Virus record (IMG/VR): IMGVR_UViG_3300021956_000076
Location: 1 to 24,690 of that record
Strand: one strand, 5' to 3'
Origin: a virus
DNA: 24,690 nt
Position numbers and translations under genes: made by a program. The notes under the pieces are model-generated. The model saw nothing but the letters and a program-made list of their open reading frames with translations, was not told the DNA's origin and ran no database searches. This document shows, in pieces, positions 1-8,976 of the stretch (its first letter is position 1; each line of letters begins with the position of its first letter).

Positions 1-1
1 G

Positions 2-613
2 TTCATCCTTCAGTCCTACGACTGCGCTTTCACCGAGAAGACGACCGGCGACCCGACCGCATGCACGGTCTGGGGCATCTTCACCCATGAGGGCGAGCGC
101 AACGCCATGCTCATCGACGCATGGGACGAGCATCTGTCCTACCCGGAGCTGCGCGCCCGCGTCATCAAGGACTGGGCGACCGAGTACGGCGGCATGACCA
201 AGGACTCGCCCTACAGCCGGGCTCGGCGGGCCGACCGGATGCTGGTCGAGGCCAAGGCCAGCGGCCAGAGCCTGCTTCAGGACATGCGCCTCGCCCGCGT
301 CCCGGTCATTGGCTACAATCCGGGCAAGGCCGACAAGATCAGCCGAGCCCATCAGGCGGCTCCCACGCTTGAGCTGGGATTGCTCTGGATACCAGAGTCG
401 ACTAAGAATAAGGGACATCCGGTGAGCTGGGCCGGAACCTTTCTTCGGCAACTGTCGAAGTTCCCGGTCGCGGAGCATGATGACTATGTGGACACCTTCA
501 CGCAGGCGGTCATCTACCTCAAGAATGAAAAGTGGTTCGATCTGCCGCAAGCCCGCGAGATCGACGAGCGCCGCCCGGCCAAGCGCAAGCATGTCAATCC
601 CTATGCAGTGTGA
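2..613 (+). CDS. Terminase large subunit, C-terminal nuclease part (5' truncated)
   Basis: The reading frame is open from base 2, so this is the last 203 residues of a gene that starts before the window. It matches the RNase H-like nuclease half of phage large terminases, which cuts concatemeric DNA during packaging at the portal. The stretch QSYDCAFTEK at residues 4-13 carries the first acidic metal ligand position (D7), and the late HDDYVDTFTQA stretch (about residues 159-169) carries the final acidic cluster typical of the family. The ATPase half lies outside the window. The first internal ATG at 107 is not the start, because conserved sequence precedes it. The portal gene two places downstream supports the call. 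Confidence 0.88.
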   Translation, partial: FILQSYDCAFTEKTTGDPTACTVWGIFTHEGERNAMLIDAWDEHLSYPELRARVIKDWATEYGGMTKDSPYSRARRADRMLVEAKASGQSLLQDMRLARVPVIGYNPGKADKISRAHQAAPTLELGLLWIPESTKNKGHPVSWAGTFLRQLSKFPVAEHDDYVDTFTQAVIYLKNEKWFDLPQAREIDERRPAKRKHVNPYAV

Positions 614-621
614 GTGCTATC

Positions 622-3600
622 ATGGCTGATCGTCCCTTCAATCTAGGCATTGACCCGGCTGACGTTCAGGCGCGGCTCCAGCAGCTATTGCAGCCCGGCT
701 ACGCTCGCGGTGGGCTCAGGGAAGCCATCGCAGAGATGGAAGGCCCCGAAGCGCAGGGGGCAAGCAGCCCCAGTTTTGAAGGCATGGGCGAGGCCCTGAG
801 CGGCATCGGCGCTGGCATCAGCGACATCTACAGCACTCCCGAGGCTGACCTGTCGGCGTACATGCAAGCGCCAGAAGCTTCCGTGCGCCGTGACATCACG
901 CCTGCGATGCTTGGCGCTGCTCTCAACCCCGAAGCGCAAGGCGCATCGAGCCCGAGCCTTGAGGGCGTCGGCGAGGTGCTGCACTCGATGGGCGAAGATC
1001 CTGCTGCGCTGATCGGTGGCATGCTGCCGGGGATTGGCAATGCGCTTGCTGCCGCCGATGTCGCCAAGCTCAAAGACAAGATTGAGGTTCTGCGCGCTGC
1101 TGGCGCAGTCGAAGAGGCCAGCAAGCTCCAGCGCTTCCTGCCGCTCGCTGCTGCCGGTGTCGTCATGCCGTTTGGCGGCGGTGCTGCTGCCCGTGGCGCT
1201 GTGAAGGCGTCTGAGAAGGCTGCGGTGCGCGAACTGTCACCGCTCGGCTTCTACAGCCACGGCGCTGAGACGGCGCTTGGCCTGCCGCAAGCAAAGGGAA
1301 CGCCGGAGCAATTTGCTGCGATGCTTCAGAAGTATGGCGTGAAGCCTGCCGAGATGGAGGGCTTTGGTGAAGCGTTCGCTGGTCGCCCCAGCGTGACCCG
1401 CGAGGAGATTGCTGCGCACTTTAGGGAGAGGATGCCGCAGGTTGAAGAGACGGTGTTGGGTGCGCCTAATAAAGATTTGCAAAAAGCTTGGGAAAAAATT
1501 GATCGTCTTTCAAATGAACTATACGATCTTGGAATTACAGAGCATACGCCTATTGCTAGAGGAACATATAACCCAGATTTCTATCCTGCTGAATATCAAG
1601 GCACAATTAAAGAACTTGCTGATGCGCACAAATATGTGCGTGATCAAGAAAGCCTTGGCAGAACTATGGCGGCCAACCCCACCAAATTCGGCCAATACAC
1701 CCTCCCCGGCGGCGAGAACTACCGCGAGGTGTTGTTGAAGCTGCCTGAAAAAAGCTTTGGCCGCGATGACCCTAGAGTCATGCAAGAAGCTTTGATGGCG
1801 TACAATGAAAAAGATATTCCAAGGCTTACAGATGGCCAGTGGAAAATGCTTCAAGCGCGCGCCGCCCGCAGAAATGGTGAAGCGTTAGAACAGCCGTTCC
1901 AGTCTTCCCACTGGGACGATCCCAACGTCCTCGCGCATCTTCGCATGGCTGACCGCACCGGCCCGAACGGTGAGAAGATCTTGCATGTTGAGGAAATCCA
2001 GTCCGACTGGGGGCAGAAGGGGAAGAAGGAGGGGTTTGTTACAAAATACAAACCCGAAGACATAAAAGAAATTGATCCAGCTAATATTACTAGCGAACGC
2101 AGGCGTAATGAGTTTTGGAATTTTGAAACGCCAACTGGGGCTATAGATGTTCCGAGGAATAGCCGTTGGCCAACGATGGAAGCTGCAAGGCAGCATATTC
2201 TTGATAATAAGAAGCCAACCGGTATTCCAACCGCCCCCTACGTCACCAACACGCAGGCATGGACCGACCTCGCCCTCAAGCGCGCTCTGCGTGAGGCGGC
2301 TGAAGGCGGCTATGACAAGCTCGTCTGGACGCCGGGTGTCGAGCAGGCGAAACGGTATGATTTGAGTAAGCAGATTAGCCGAATCGGTTATCAACCTGAA
2401 ACAGGAATGCTCTACGCTGTTGATACGAATGGCGTTCGTGTGCCGCAGTTGGCCAATAAATCGTACAAGCCTGAAGAACTTCCCGGCGTCATAGGCAAGG
2501 AAGCGGCTGAAAAGCTTCTTTCTACTGAACAGGACCGACTTGGCTATCACCTTCTTGTAGGCAACGACTTGTCTATGGGCGGCGAAGGCATGAAGGGCTA
2601 CTACGACAAGATCGTGCCGAACCAGTTGAGCAAGCTGGTGAAGAAGCTTGATCCCGAGGCGAAGATTGGGCGCGAAACTCTTAGTACAAGTCCGATCACG
2701 CCAGAGCAATTGATGGATCAAAGGACAATCCCTGACCGCAATCAGGTCGATTTTCATTCCCTCACCATCACCCCCAAGATGCGCGAGGCGATCTTGAGCG
2801 GCCAGACAGCGTTTGCTGAAGGCGGCTCCGTCCAAAACTCCGGCGCAACCGAGGCGGCGGATCTTGATACGCTCTACCAGAAGTACGCCGACCCCGGCTA
2901 TGCGTTTGGCGGAATGTTCAATGATTTGTTTGAAGGCACAAAAAACATACGCAAAAAATGGTTTGACAACCCATATGCAACTCCAGCTTTTACAGATTCC
3001 CAAGCCACACAGGATGAGCAACCCGCAACAAATGAAGATAAAGGACTGACCCAGCTTGCAGCCAATTACGGCGAAGGCGCTGGTGGTCAGGCTGAGACAA
3101 TTCCTTCCACTGTTGGAAGCGAAACGGAACAGCCGTATCTTGGCGGCAACCTCATCATGACTGAAGAGGAAAACAAGCAATATGATGATCTGATCAATTC
3201 GCAGCAGGGTGAGCCGCCATCGTTTGGCCCTGACAACATCCCGCTCCCAACGAGAAAACCAACATATTTGCAGAGCTTCGACTACAGCCAGTATGCCAAT
3301 CCGCTTGCGGCTCGGTACGCCTTTTTGTCAAAGGCGTTGAACCCAACGATTGCCGCTGCTGCTATGGGCAACTTCCAAGTTGAGAGTGGCAACAACCCAA
3401 ACCAGCTTCAGACTTCAAGCGGGGCATTAACGGGCAAGCCACTTTATACAAAAGAGAAAGGCTTTGAAAACCTTCCGACCGGATATGGATCTGCGCAATG
3501 GGGAACCACGAGGCTCACGAATTTAGGGGCTAACGACCCCAACAAGCTGGGGCTCTATGACTTCGCCGACCGTTACGGGCTCGACCCAAATACGACCGAA

Positions 3601-4674
3601 GGTCAGGACAGGTTTCTCGTTTACGAACTGACGACAAACCCTGAGTATCGCAACGTCTACAAAAACCTGTTGAAGTCAGGAAACAATGTTGCTGGCGCAA
3701 CCTACATTTTTGGAAGCGGGTATGAAGCGCCAAAGAATCTCAGCGCAAGCCTCAAGCAGCGCCAACAAGATGCGCTGATGTACCAGAATCTTTACACCAA
3801 TGGTCTGGACAAATTGACTGACGCCCAGCGTCAGCGAATTGCAGACACGCAAAAGAATATCTTGGACCCGTACTTCAACAAGTTGGCCGAGGATAAGGCT
3901 GCGCTTGAAAAAGAGCAGTATAATAAATGGTTTGAAGATCAGAAGTCCGCTTTCTTCAAGCGCACTGACGAAATAAACGCCAAGGCGGAAGCCGATGCGA
4001 AGGCCAAGGCTGACGCCGAGGCGGCAGAAAGGGCTCGCGTTCAGGATCAAGTTGCTCAAAACAACAACGATCTTGGCGACGTGGGGTTCAATCCTGTCGT
4101 CGATACATCGGTCAATGATCGTATCATGGCAGACTCCAATGCCTTGCTTGACCAGTCGGTTCAGAGCGGACTGAACTACAACTATCAAGACCCATTTGGT
4201 CTTCTTTCAAGCGGCTTGTCGCAATATGTGCTGCCGGAAACTTACAGCAGTAGCGGAAGGCCCGGCGGCGGAAATGATGGAACTGGAACCCAGCTGTCTA
4301 TTTCTCCAGATTTTCCAAGTTGGTACACGGAGCCATTTGCCGAAGGCGGAAGCGTTGGCTTCAAGCCCATGTTTGATGGCGACAGCGAGATGCTTCAGGC
4401 CCGCGCCAAGCAGTTGGCGAGGCAGGCTTACGAAAATCCGAAGAGCCTTTCGGCCAACGAGCGCAAGGAATGGAATGAGCTTGCGGGCAAATATAACCTT
4501 CCTCCGTCAGCCGGAAGTCAAAATACATATGAAGAACAGACAGAAGAAACGATGAGCGGCTTGCAAAAAGGTTTAAGTTCGCGTCAAAAAGAGAGAGAAT
4601 ATGCAAAGGGTGGGCTCGTCTATGATCCTGCTGAAATTGATGCGATTGCCGCTCAAATCCGTGGAGCCATCTAA
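622..4674 (+). CDS. Large multi-domain virion or polyvalent protein with lysozyme-like domain
   Basis: A 1350-residue protein. I start it at ATG 622, 9 bases after the terminase stop; the open frame continues upstream into terminase sequence and has no better start. Domains in order: an Ala/Gly-rich head with a duplicated PEAQGASSPS motif (about residues 43-52 and 104-113); a module at about 205-730 with the blocks GTPEQFAAMLQKYGVKPAE, GGENYREVLLKLP, HVEEIQSDWGQKGKKEGF, RYDLSKQ and GGEGMKGYYDKIVP, which I recognise from large polyvalent proteins of phages and prophages; a lysozyme-like domain at about 885-1060 with MGNFQVESG (likely catalytic E921) and GSAQWG; and an Ala/Glu/Lys coiled coil at about 1089-1148. 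Five GG motifs (Y27, F731, Y760, F1239, Y1327) sit at domain borders. Likely role (inference): a virion protein ejected or used to breach the wall. The function of the 205-730 module is unknown to me. Confidence 0.75.
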   Translation: MADRPFNLGIDPADVQARLQQLLQPGYARGGLREAIAEMEGPEAQGASSPSFEGMGEALSGIGAGISDIYSTPEADLSAYMQAPEASVRRDITPAMLGAALNPEAQGASSPSLEGVGEVLHSMGEDPAALIGGMLPGIGNALAAADVAKLKDKIEVLRAAGAVEEASKLQRFLPLAAAGVVMPFGGGAAARGAVKASEKAAVRELSPLGFYSHGAETALGLPQAKGTPEQFAAMLQKYGVKPAEMEGFGEAFAGRPSVTREEIAAHFRERMPQVEETVLGAPNKDLQKAWEKIDRLSNELYDLGITEHTPIARGTYNPDFYPAEYQGTIKELADAHKYVRDQESLGRTMAANPTKFGQYTLPGGENYREVLLKLPEKSFGRDDPRVMQEALMAYNEKDIPRLTDGQWKMLQARAARRNGEALEQPFQSSHWDDPNVLAHLRMADRTGPNGEKILHVEEIQSDWGQKGKKEGFVTKYKPEDIKEIDPANITSERRRNEFWNFETPTGAIDVPRNSRWPTMEAARQHILDNKKPTGIPTAPYVTNTQAWTDLALKRALREAAEGGYDKLVWTPGVEQAKRYDLSKQISRIGYQPETGMLYAVDTNGVRVPQLANKSYKPEELPGVIGKEAAEKLLSTEQDRLGYHLLVGNDLSMGGEGMKGYYDKIVPNQLSKLVKKLDPEAKIGRETLSTSPITPEQLMDQRTIPDRNQVDFHSLTITPKMREAILSGQTAFAEGGSVQNSGATEAADLDTLYQKYADPGYAFGGMFNDLFEGTKNIRKKWFDNPYATPAFTDSQATQDEQPATNEDKGLTQLAANYGEGAGGQAETIPSTVGSETEQPYLGGNLIMTEEENKQYDDLINSQQGEPPSFGPDNIPLPTRKPTYLQSFDYSQYANPLAARYAFLSKALNPTIAAAAMGNFQVESGNNPNQLQTSSGALTGKPLYTKEKGFENLPTGYGSAQWGTTRLTNLGANDPNKLGLYDFADRYGLDPNTTEGQDRFLVYELTTNPEYRNVYKNLLKSGNNVAGATYIFGSGYEAPKNLSASLKQRQQDALMYQNLYTNGLDKLTDAQRQRIADTQKNILDPYFNKLAEDKAALEKEQYNKWFEDQKSAFFKRTDEINAKAEADAKAKADAEAAERARVQDQVAQNNNDLGDVGFNPVVDTSVNDRIMADSNALLDQSVQSGLNYNYQDPFGLLSSGLSQYVLPETYSSSGRPGGGNDGTGTQLSISPDFPSWYTEPFAEGGSVGFKPMFDGDSEMLQARAKQLARQAYENPKSLSANERKEWNELAGKYNLPPSAGSQNTYEEQTEETMSGLQKGLSSRQKEREYAKGGLVYDPAEIDAIAAQIRGAI

Positions 4675-7292
4675 TGCCTGAGACCATGAACGAAGACGAC
4701 GATCTTCCGCAGGGCGATGTTGTACGCCTTGAAGATGAGTTCAATGAGGTTGAGGACACGCCCGATGGCGGCGCAATCATTCACCTCGACAATGAGGTGG
4801 ACGAGAAGGTTCACCTTGAGCATTTCGCCAACATTGTTGACGAGGTTGACCCAACCATGTTGCGGGAAGCCGTCAGCGATCTCATGGACAAGATCGAAAA
4901 AGACAAGGAGGCTCGCGAAAAGCGTGACAAGCAGTACGAAGAGGGCCTGCGCCGCACTGGTTTGGGTGACGATGCCCCCGGTGGCGCACAGTTTCAGGGC
5001 GCAAACAAGGTTGTTCATCCATTGCTGGTGGAATCATGCGTAGATTTCTCTGCGCGCTTCATGAAAGAAGTGTTCCCGCCTAGTGGACCTGTGAAAAGCA
5101 AGGTGCTTGGCGTTCAGGACAACGAGAAGATCGCCAAGGGTCGCCGCAAGGCCGACTTTATGAACTGGCAAACGACTGAGCAGATGGTTGAGTTCCGTGG
5201 TGAACTGGAACAGCTCAGCACCCAGCTTCCGCTTGGCGGTGGCCAGTACATGAAGTTCATGTGGAACGCTCAGTGGAAGCGTCCCATGTCCGAGTTCATC
5301 CCGATTGACGATGTGTATTTGCCGTTTGCCGCCACCAACTTCTACTCGGCTGAGCGCAAAACGCATGTTCAGTACGTCACCGAGATGGAATATAACCGTC
5401 GCGTCAAATCTGGAATGTATCGTGACGTTGATGTTGGGGCTCCAGATGACCCTGATTTCAGCCAAAGCACCAAGGCAAACGATAAAATTGAAGGCAGAAC
5501 CGACACTTCGTATAACGAAGACGGTTTACGCACCATTTTTGAGATTTATACGCATCTCGACTTTGGCAATGGCGTAGAACCGTACATTATCAGCATCGAC
5601 AAAAGCAGCCGCAAAGCTCTCAATCTCTATCGAAATTGGGAACCTGACGATGAAATGCGCAAAGAACTGGAGTGGATCGTCGAGTTCCCCTTCATTCCTT
5701 GGCGCGGCGCTTATCCAATTGGCCTGACGCATATGATTGGTGGCCTTTCCGGGGCCGCTACAGGCGCTTTGCGCGCTTTGTTGGACTCTGCGCACATCCA
5801 GAACATTCCGACGCTTCTGAAGCTCAAGGGAGGCCCCGGCGGCCAATCTCTGAACATCCAGCCCACTGAGGTCATCGAGATCGAGGGCAGCGGGATGGTC
5901 GATGATGTGCGGAAAATCGCCATGCCGGTGCCGTTCAACGGCCCAAGCCCGGTTCTTTTCCAGCTTCTCGGTTTCTTGGTCGATGCCGGAAAGGGCGTTG
6001 TTCAGACAACCTTTGAAAAACTGTCGGATCAGAACCCAAATCAGCCGGTCGGCACCACAATGGCGCTGATTGAGCAAGGAATGGTGGTTTTCAGCTCCAT
6101 TCACTCGCGTTTGCATGGGTCAATGGCCCGGTGCTTCAAGATTTTGCACCGCATCAACTCGGCATATCTGACTATTGAAGACATTGAGGCGCAGGCTTCG
6201 GGTCTTGAAATTGATCCATCTGATTTTGACGGGCCGTTGGACGTAATTCCGGTCAGCGATCCCGCCATTTTCAGCGACACCCAGCGTTTTGCCCAGACGC
6301 AGGCCATCATGCAGCGCGCTCAGGCGATGCCGCAGATGTACGACGCCCGAAAGGTCGAAGAACGCTTCCTTCGCGACATGAAGGTGCCGGAAAACGAGGT
6401 CTTGCAGCCAAAACCGGGCAGCGAAGACATGGACCCGGTGTCGGAGAACGTCGCCGCAACGATGGGAAGGCCAATCTTTGTGATCCCAAAACAGGATCAC
6501 ATGGCGCATATCATGACGCACATGGCGTTTTTGAAGTCACCGCTGTTTGGGGCGAACCCGGTCATCACTCAGACGTTTCTTTACCCGATGGCTATTCATC
6601 TACGAGACCACTTGCTCAACTATTATTTGGTTGAGGCCCATAATGCGGTCGATATGGCGCATCGCGAGAATCTGATTCAACAGGAAGCGTCTGAACAGGT
6701 GAAAGTCATCCTTCAGGTGCAACAGTTCATCGAACAGCAGCTTGGTCAGTTTGGTCAGGAGCTTGCGCAGATCAGCCAGCAGGCCCAGCAGTTTGCTCCG
6801 CAGCCTCCAATGCCGCCTGACAACAGCATGCAGATTGCGCAGCTCAATGCCCAGATACAGGGTCAGGCGCTTCAGCAGCGCGCTCAATCTGATCAGGCGC
6901 GCATGCAGATCGAACAGGCCAAGATGCAGCAGGACGCGGCCATCAAACAGGCCGAGATTGCCGCTCGCGGCCAGCAGTCGGCGCAGGACGTTGCCATCAA
7001 GCAGGCTCAGTTGGCCAACGACGACAAGCGGTCTCAGCTTGAATTGGCGCGTGAGCAAATGCGCCAGCAGACCGAGGCTCAGATGCGCGAGAAACAGCAG
7101 CAACTGGAGCTTGCCCGCGAGCAGATGCGCCAGAGCGGCGACGACCAGCGTACCGCAGCGGACCTCACTGTCCGCGAGCGCATGAACACTGCCGACAACA
7201 GAACCGCAATGGATCTGGCTCAGCTTGAAATTGCGACCGGGGAAAAGTTCTCGGTTACGACAGGAACGGGCGTCAATCCCGGCGCACGGTGA
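4674..7292 (+). CDS. Portal protein
   Basis: An 872-residue protein whose ATG shares a base with the preceding stop (TAATG), implying coupled translation. The position between terminase and scaffold/capsid and the length fit the large portal proteins of podovirus-like phages, the dodecameric ring through which DNA enters and leaves the head. The N-terminus (about residues 1-75) is acidic; the stretch around GANKVVHPLLVESCVDFSA (about 107-125) resembles the start of the portal core in related aquatic phages. From about residue 670 to 850 the protein becomes Gln/Ala/Met-rich and coiled-coil-like, with LELAREQMRQ present twice (near bases 7036 and 7102). Such tails are known as the barrel or crown region of large portals. 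Identification rests on context and remembered family resemblance; confidence is good for portal, low for subfamily. Confidence 0.8.
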   Translation: MPETMNEDDDLPQGDVVRLEDEFNEVEDTPDGGAIIHLDNEVDEKVHLEHFANIVDEVDPTMLREAVSDLMDKIEKDKEAREKRDKQYEEGLRRTGLGDDAPGGAQFQGANKVVHPLLVESCVDFSARFMKEVFPPSGPVKSKVLGVQDNEKIAKGRRKADFMNWQTTEQMVEFRGELEQLSTQLPLGGGQYMKFMWNAQWKRPMSEFIPIDDVYLPFAATNFYSAERKTHVQYVTEMEYNRRVKSGMYRDVDVGAPDDPDFSQSTKANDKIEGRTDTSYNEDGLRTIFEIYTHLDFGNGVEPYIISIDKSSRKALNLYRNWEPDDEMRKELEWIVEFPFIPWRGAYPIGLTHMIGGLSGAATGALRALLDSAHIQNIPTLLKLKGGPGGQSLNIQPTEVIEIEGSGMVDDVRKIAMPVPFNGPSPVLFQLLGFLVDAGKGVVQTTFEKLSDQNPNQPVGTTMALIEQGMVVFSSIHSRLHGSMARCFKILHRINSAYLTIEDIEAQASGLEIDPSDFDGPLDVIPVSDPAIFSDTQRFAQTQAIMQRAQAMPQMYDARKVEERFLRDMKVPENEVLQPKPGSEDMDPVSENVAATMGRPIFVIPKQDHMAHIMTHMAFLKSPLFGANPVITQTFLYPMAIHLRDHLLNYYLVEAHNAVDMAHRENLIQQEASEQVKVILQVQQFIEQQLGQFGQELAQISQQAQQFAPQPPMPPDNSMQIAQLNAQIQGQALQQRAQSDQARMQIEQAKMQQDAAIKQAEIAARGQQSAQDVAIKQAQLANDDKRSQLELAREQMRQQTEAQMREKQQQLELAREQMRQSGDDQRTAADLTVRERMNTADNRTAMDLAQLEIATGEKFSVTTGTGVNPGAR

Positions 7293-7304
7293 TAGGAGAC
7301 TACA

Positions 7305-7451
7305 ATGGGTGACAAGCCTACAACCGGAACTGTGTCGCTGAATGATGGCGCTGTTCGTCAGAAGCATCGTCTTGCTGCTGGTTTGCCTGTGAATGGCCAG
7401 ACGCTTCCTCCGGCCCCCAAGGGTTCCAAGGATACGAAGACCGGCGCATGA
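7305..7451 (+). CDS. Small hypothetical phage protein (48 aa)
   Basis: A short gene starting at ATG 7305, 12 bases after the portal stop, with a good AGGAG ribosome site at 7294-7298. It encodes 48 residues beginning MGDKPTTGTVSLNDG and ending KGSKDTKTGA: hydrophilic, Lys/Thr/Gly/Pro-rich, probably unstructured. Its stop overlaps the next start in an ATGA. I do not recognise the family. The position after the portal and the good ribosome site make it a likely real gene. Confidence 0.6.
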   Translation: MGDKPTTGTVSLNDGAVRQKHRLAAGLPVNGQTLPPAPKGSKDTKTGA

Positions 7452-7645
7452 ACTTTGAAACCCTACTTCTGAATCGTCTCAAGGCTGCTCAGCAAGAAGT
7501 GGCTCTTGAAGCCTTGAGACGACCACAGACACGAGACGCATTCGAGTACGGGTGTCGCGTGGGCATCATAGAAGGCTATGAGGCCGCAATAAATGTACTC
7601 TTAAACCTGATCAACGAGGAAAAGTATGGAGATAAAGACCTCTGA
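7448..7645 (+). CDS. Small conserved phage protein of unknown function (65 aa)
   Basis: A 65-residue protein starting at the ATG of an ATGA overlap (7448-7451) with the preceding gene; it overlaps the GroES-like gene by 20 bases. The sequence is amphipathic and probably all-helical, with an N-terminal NFETLLLNRLKAAQ, a central ALRRPQTRDAFEYGCRVGII and a C-terminal helix ending in Glu/Lys. Small proteins of this pattern (a helix, an LRRP-like turn, then YG..xGI) are common beside portal genes in uncultured aquatic phages, from memory. No function can be assigned; it may be a minor head component or head-assembly factor. Confidence 0.65.
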   Translation: MNFETLLLNRLKAAQQEVALEALRRPQTRDAFEYGCRVGIIEGYEAAINVLLNLINEEKYGDKDL

Positions 7646-8039
7646 GAACGCATTGGCGGAAGCTTTTCCAGCAGTAGATGCTGGCATCCGGCCTTTCGGT
7701 AGCCGCGTTCTGGTCCAGATTCGGACACCCCGTAAAATATCCAAGGGCGGCATCATAATTGACCTTGGTACGCAAGAAACTGAAAAGTGGAACACTCAGG
7801 TCGCCAAGGTGATCTCTGTTGGTCCGCTGGCATTCAAGAACCGGACAACTATGGAGCCGTGGCCGGAAGGCGCTTGGTGCAAGCCCGGTGATTTCGTTCG
7901 TGTCGCCAAATATGGCGGCGACCGTTGGGAAATCGCGTATGGCGACATTGGCGAGAAAGCCATGTTCGTGATCTTCAATGATCTGGACATCATTGGCGAC
8001 GTAACCGGCGATCCTCTTGCTGTGAAAGCATTCATCTGA
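7626..8039 (+). CDS. GroES-like co-chaperonin (Cpn10 family)
   Basis: A 137-residue protein with a GAGG ribosome site just before ATG 7626, inside the end of the preceding gene. After an N-terminal extension of about 20 residues it shows the Cpn10 pattern: RPFGSRVLVQ at the first strand, KISKGGIII in the place of the mobile loop that contacts GroEL, VAKVISVGP, then GDFVRVAKYGG and a closing FNDLDIIG. Cpn10 proteins cap the GroEL cage; phage versions (T4 gp31 is the precedent) help fold the major capsid protein. No GroEL is in the window, so the host chaperonin is the likely partner. Its place between portal and scaffold in the head operon fits that role. The extended N-terminus and C-terminal tail make it longer than the usual ~95 residues. 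Confidence 0.85.
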   Translation: MEIKTSENALAEAFPAVDAGIRPFGSRVLVQIRTPRKISKGGIIIDLGTQETEKWNTQVAKVISVGPLAFKNRTTMEPWPEGAWCKPGDFVRVAKYGGDRWEIAYGDIGEKAMFVIFNDLDIIGDVTGDPLAVKAFI

Positions 8040-8052
8040 AAGGAGATGAGCT

Positions 8053-8976
8053 ATGGGTGGAGTTCTTAAAGAAGACGACGAAGACGACATTGGCGGCAAT
8101 GAAGAAGTTGTCATTGTCGAAACTGAAGCCGATGAAGATGATGACGGCGGTGATGATCGCGTCGTTGCTACATCGGACGATGACCATGAGGACGAACGCG
8201 AATCTATTCGTGAGCGCCGCAGGAAAGAAAAGCAGGAACGTAAAGAGCGCCGCGAGGGCGCAATCAAACGTGACAAGCTTGAGCTTGATTTTCTACGCAA
8301 GCGAAATGACGATCTTGAGCGCCGAATATCGGCTCAGGAGCAACGCGCTTACCAATCTGATCTGAACGGAATCGACGCTCAGATTAACAAAGCCGTCAAC
8401 GACGCCCAGCTTGCTGAGCGTGTGATCGCCAAAGCTGTAGAGTCTGGGAATGGCAACGATGTAACGCAGGCAATGCGTTATCGCGATCAGGCTCTTGCCA
8501 AGCTCAACCAGCTTAATATGGCGAAACAACAAGCCGAACGCCGTCCAGTTGTTCAAGCCCCACAGCTTGATGACATGGCGATGCACCATGCCAAGGAGTT
8601 TCTAAAGGACCATCCTTGGTATGATGCGCAGGGCCGTGACGAAGAATCGGCAATTGTTCTGGCTATTGACAATGCGCTTTCGAAGGACGGGTACGACCCG
8701 AAATCGGAGGAGTATTGGGACGAGTTGCGTAATCGCGCCGCTCGCCGCCTGCCTGAGCGTTTTGGCAAACAGTCATCGGGTCGGTCTGAACGGACCCCTC
8801 GCGGTGGCCCAGCCGTTGGTTCCGGTCGGGAACATGCCCCGGCCAGCACCCGCAAAGAAATCCAGATTAGCCCTGAGCGCAAAGCCGCACTCATCGAAGC
8901 TGGAGTATGGGACGATCCTGTTCTGCGCATGAAATACGCCAAGCGTTACGCAGAATATGACCGGAATAACAGGTAA
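8053..8976 (+). CDS. Capsid scaffolding-like protein
   Basis: A 307-residue protein with AAGGAG upstream of ATG 8053. The first ~55 residues are dominated by Asp/Glu, followed by a highly charged Arg/Lys/Glu coiled coil (about 56-110) and a second helical stretch. The later block HAKEFLKDHPWYDAQG and IDNALSKDGYDPKSEEYWDE is a pattern I know from scaffold proteins of aquatic podophages. The C-terminus is basic. Scaffold proteins co-assemble with the capsid protein and leave before packaging; an acidic start, a coiled coil and a basic end that binds the shell are usual. Position two genes before the decoration and capsid genes supports the call. Confidence 0.75.
   Translation: MGGVLKEDDEDDIGGNEEVVIVETEADEDDDGGDDRVVATSDDDHEDERESIRERRRKEKQERKERREGAIKRDKLELDFLRKRNDDLERRISAQEQRAYQSDLNGIDAQINKAVNDAQLAERVIAKAVESGNGNDVTQAMRYRDQALAKLNQLNMAKQQAERRPVVQAPQLDDMAMHHAKEFLKDHPWYDAQGRDEESAIVLAIDNALSKDGYDPKSEEYWDELRNRAARRLPERFGKQSSGRSERTPRGGPAVGSGREHAPASTRKEIQISPERKAALIEAGVWDDPVLRMKYAKRYAEYDRNNR

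Noticed and set aside
1885-3180. Long open frame on the - strand (431 codons)
   Set aside because: It lies fully inside the well-supported + strand gene at 622-4674, has no ribosome site or recognisable domain, and its protein is Cys/Phe/Leu-rich in a way typical of antisense shadow frames.
6600-7367. Open - strand frame opposite the portal end
   Set aside because: The same effect: antisense of Gln-rich coding sequence gives a Leu-rich frame without start signals or family resemblance.
7448-8039. A possible frameshift or fusion between the 65-aa gene and GroES
   Set aside because: The 20-base overlap is a normal start inside the upstream gene with its own GAGG site, and each product is complete by itself.
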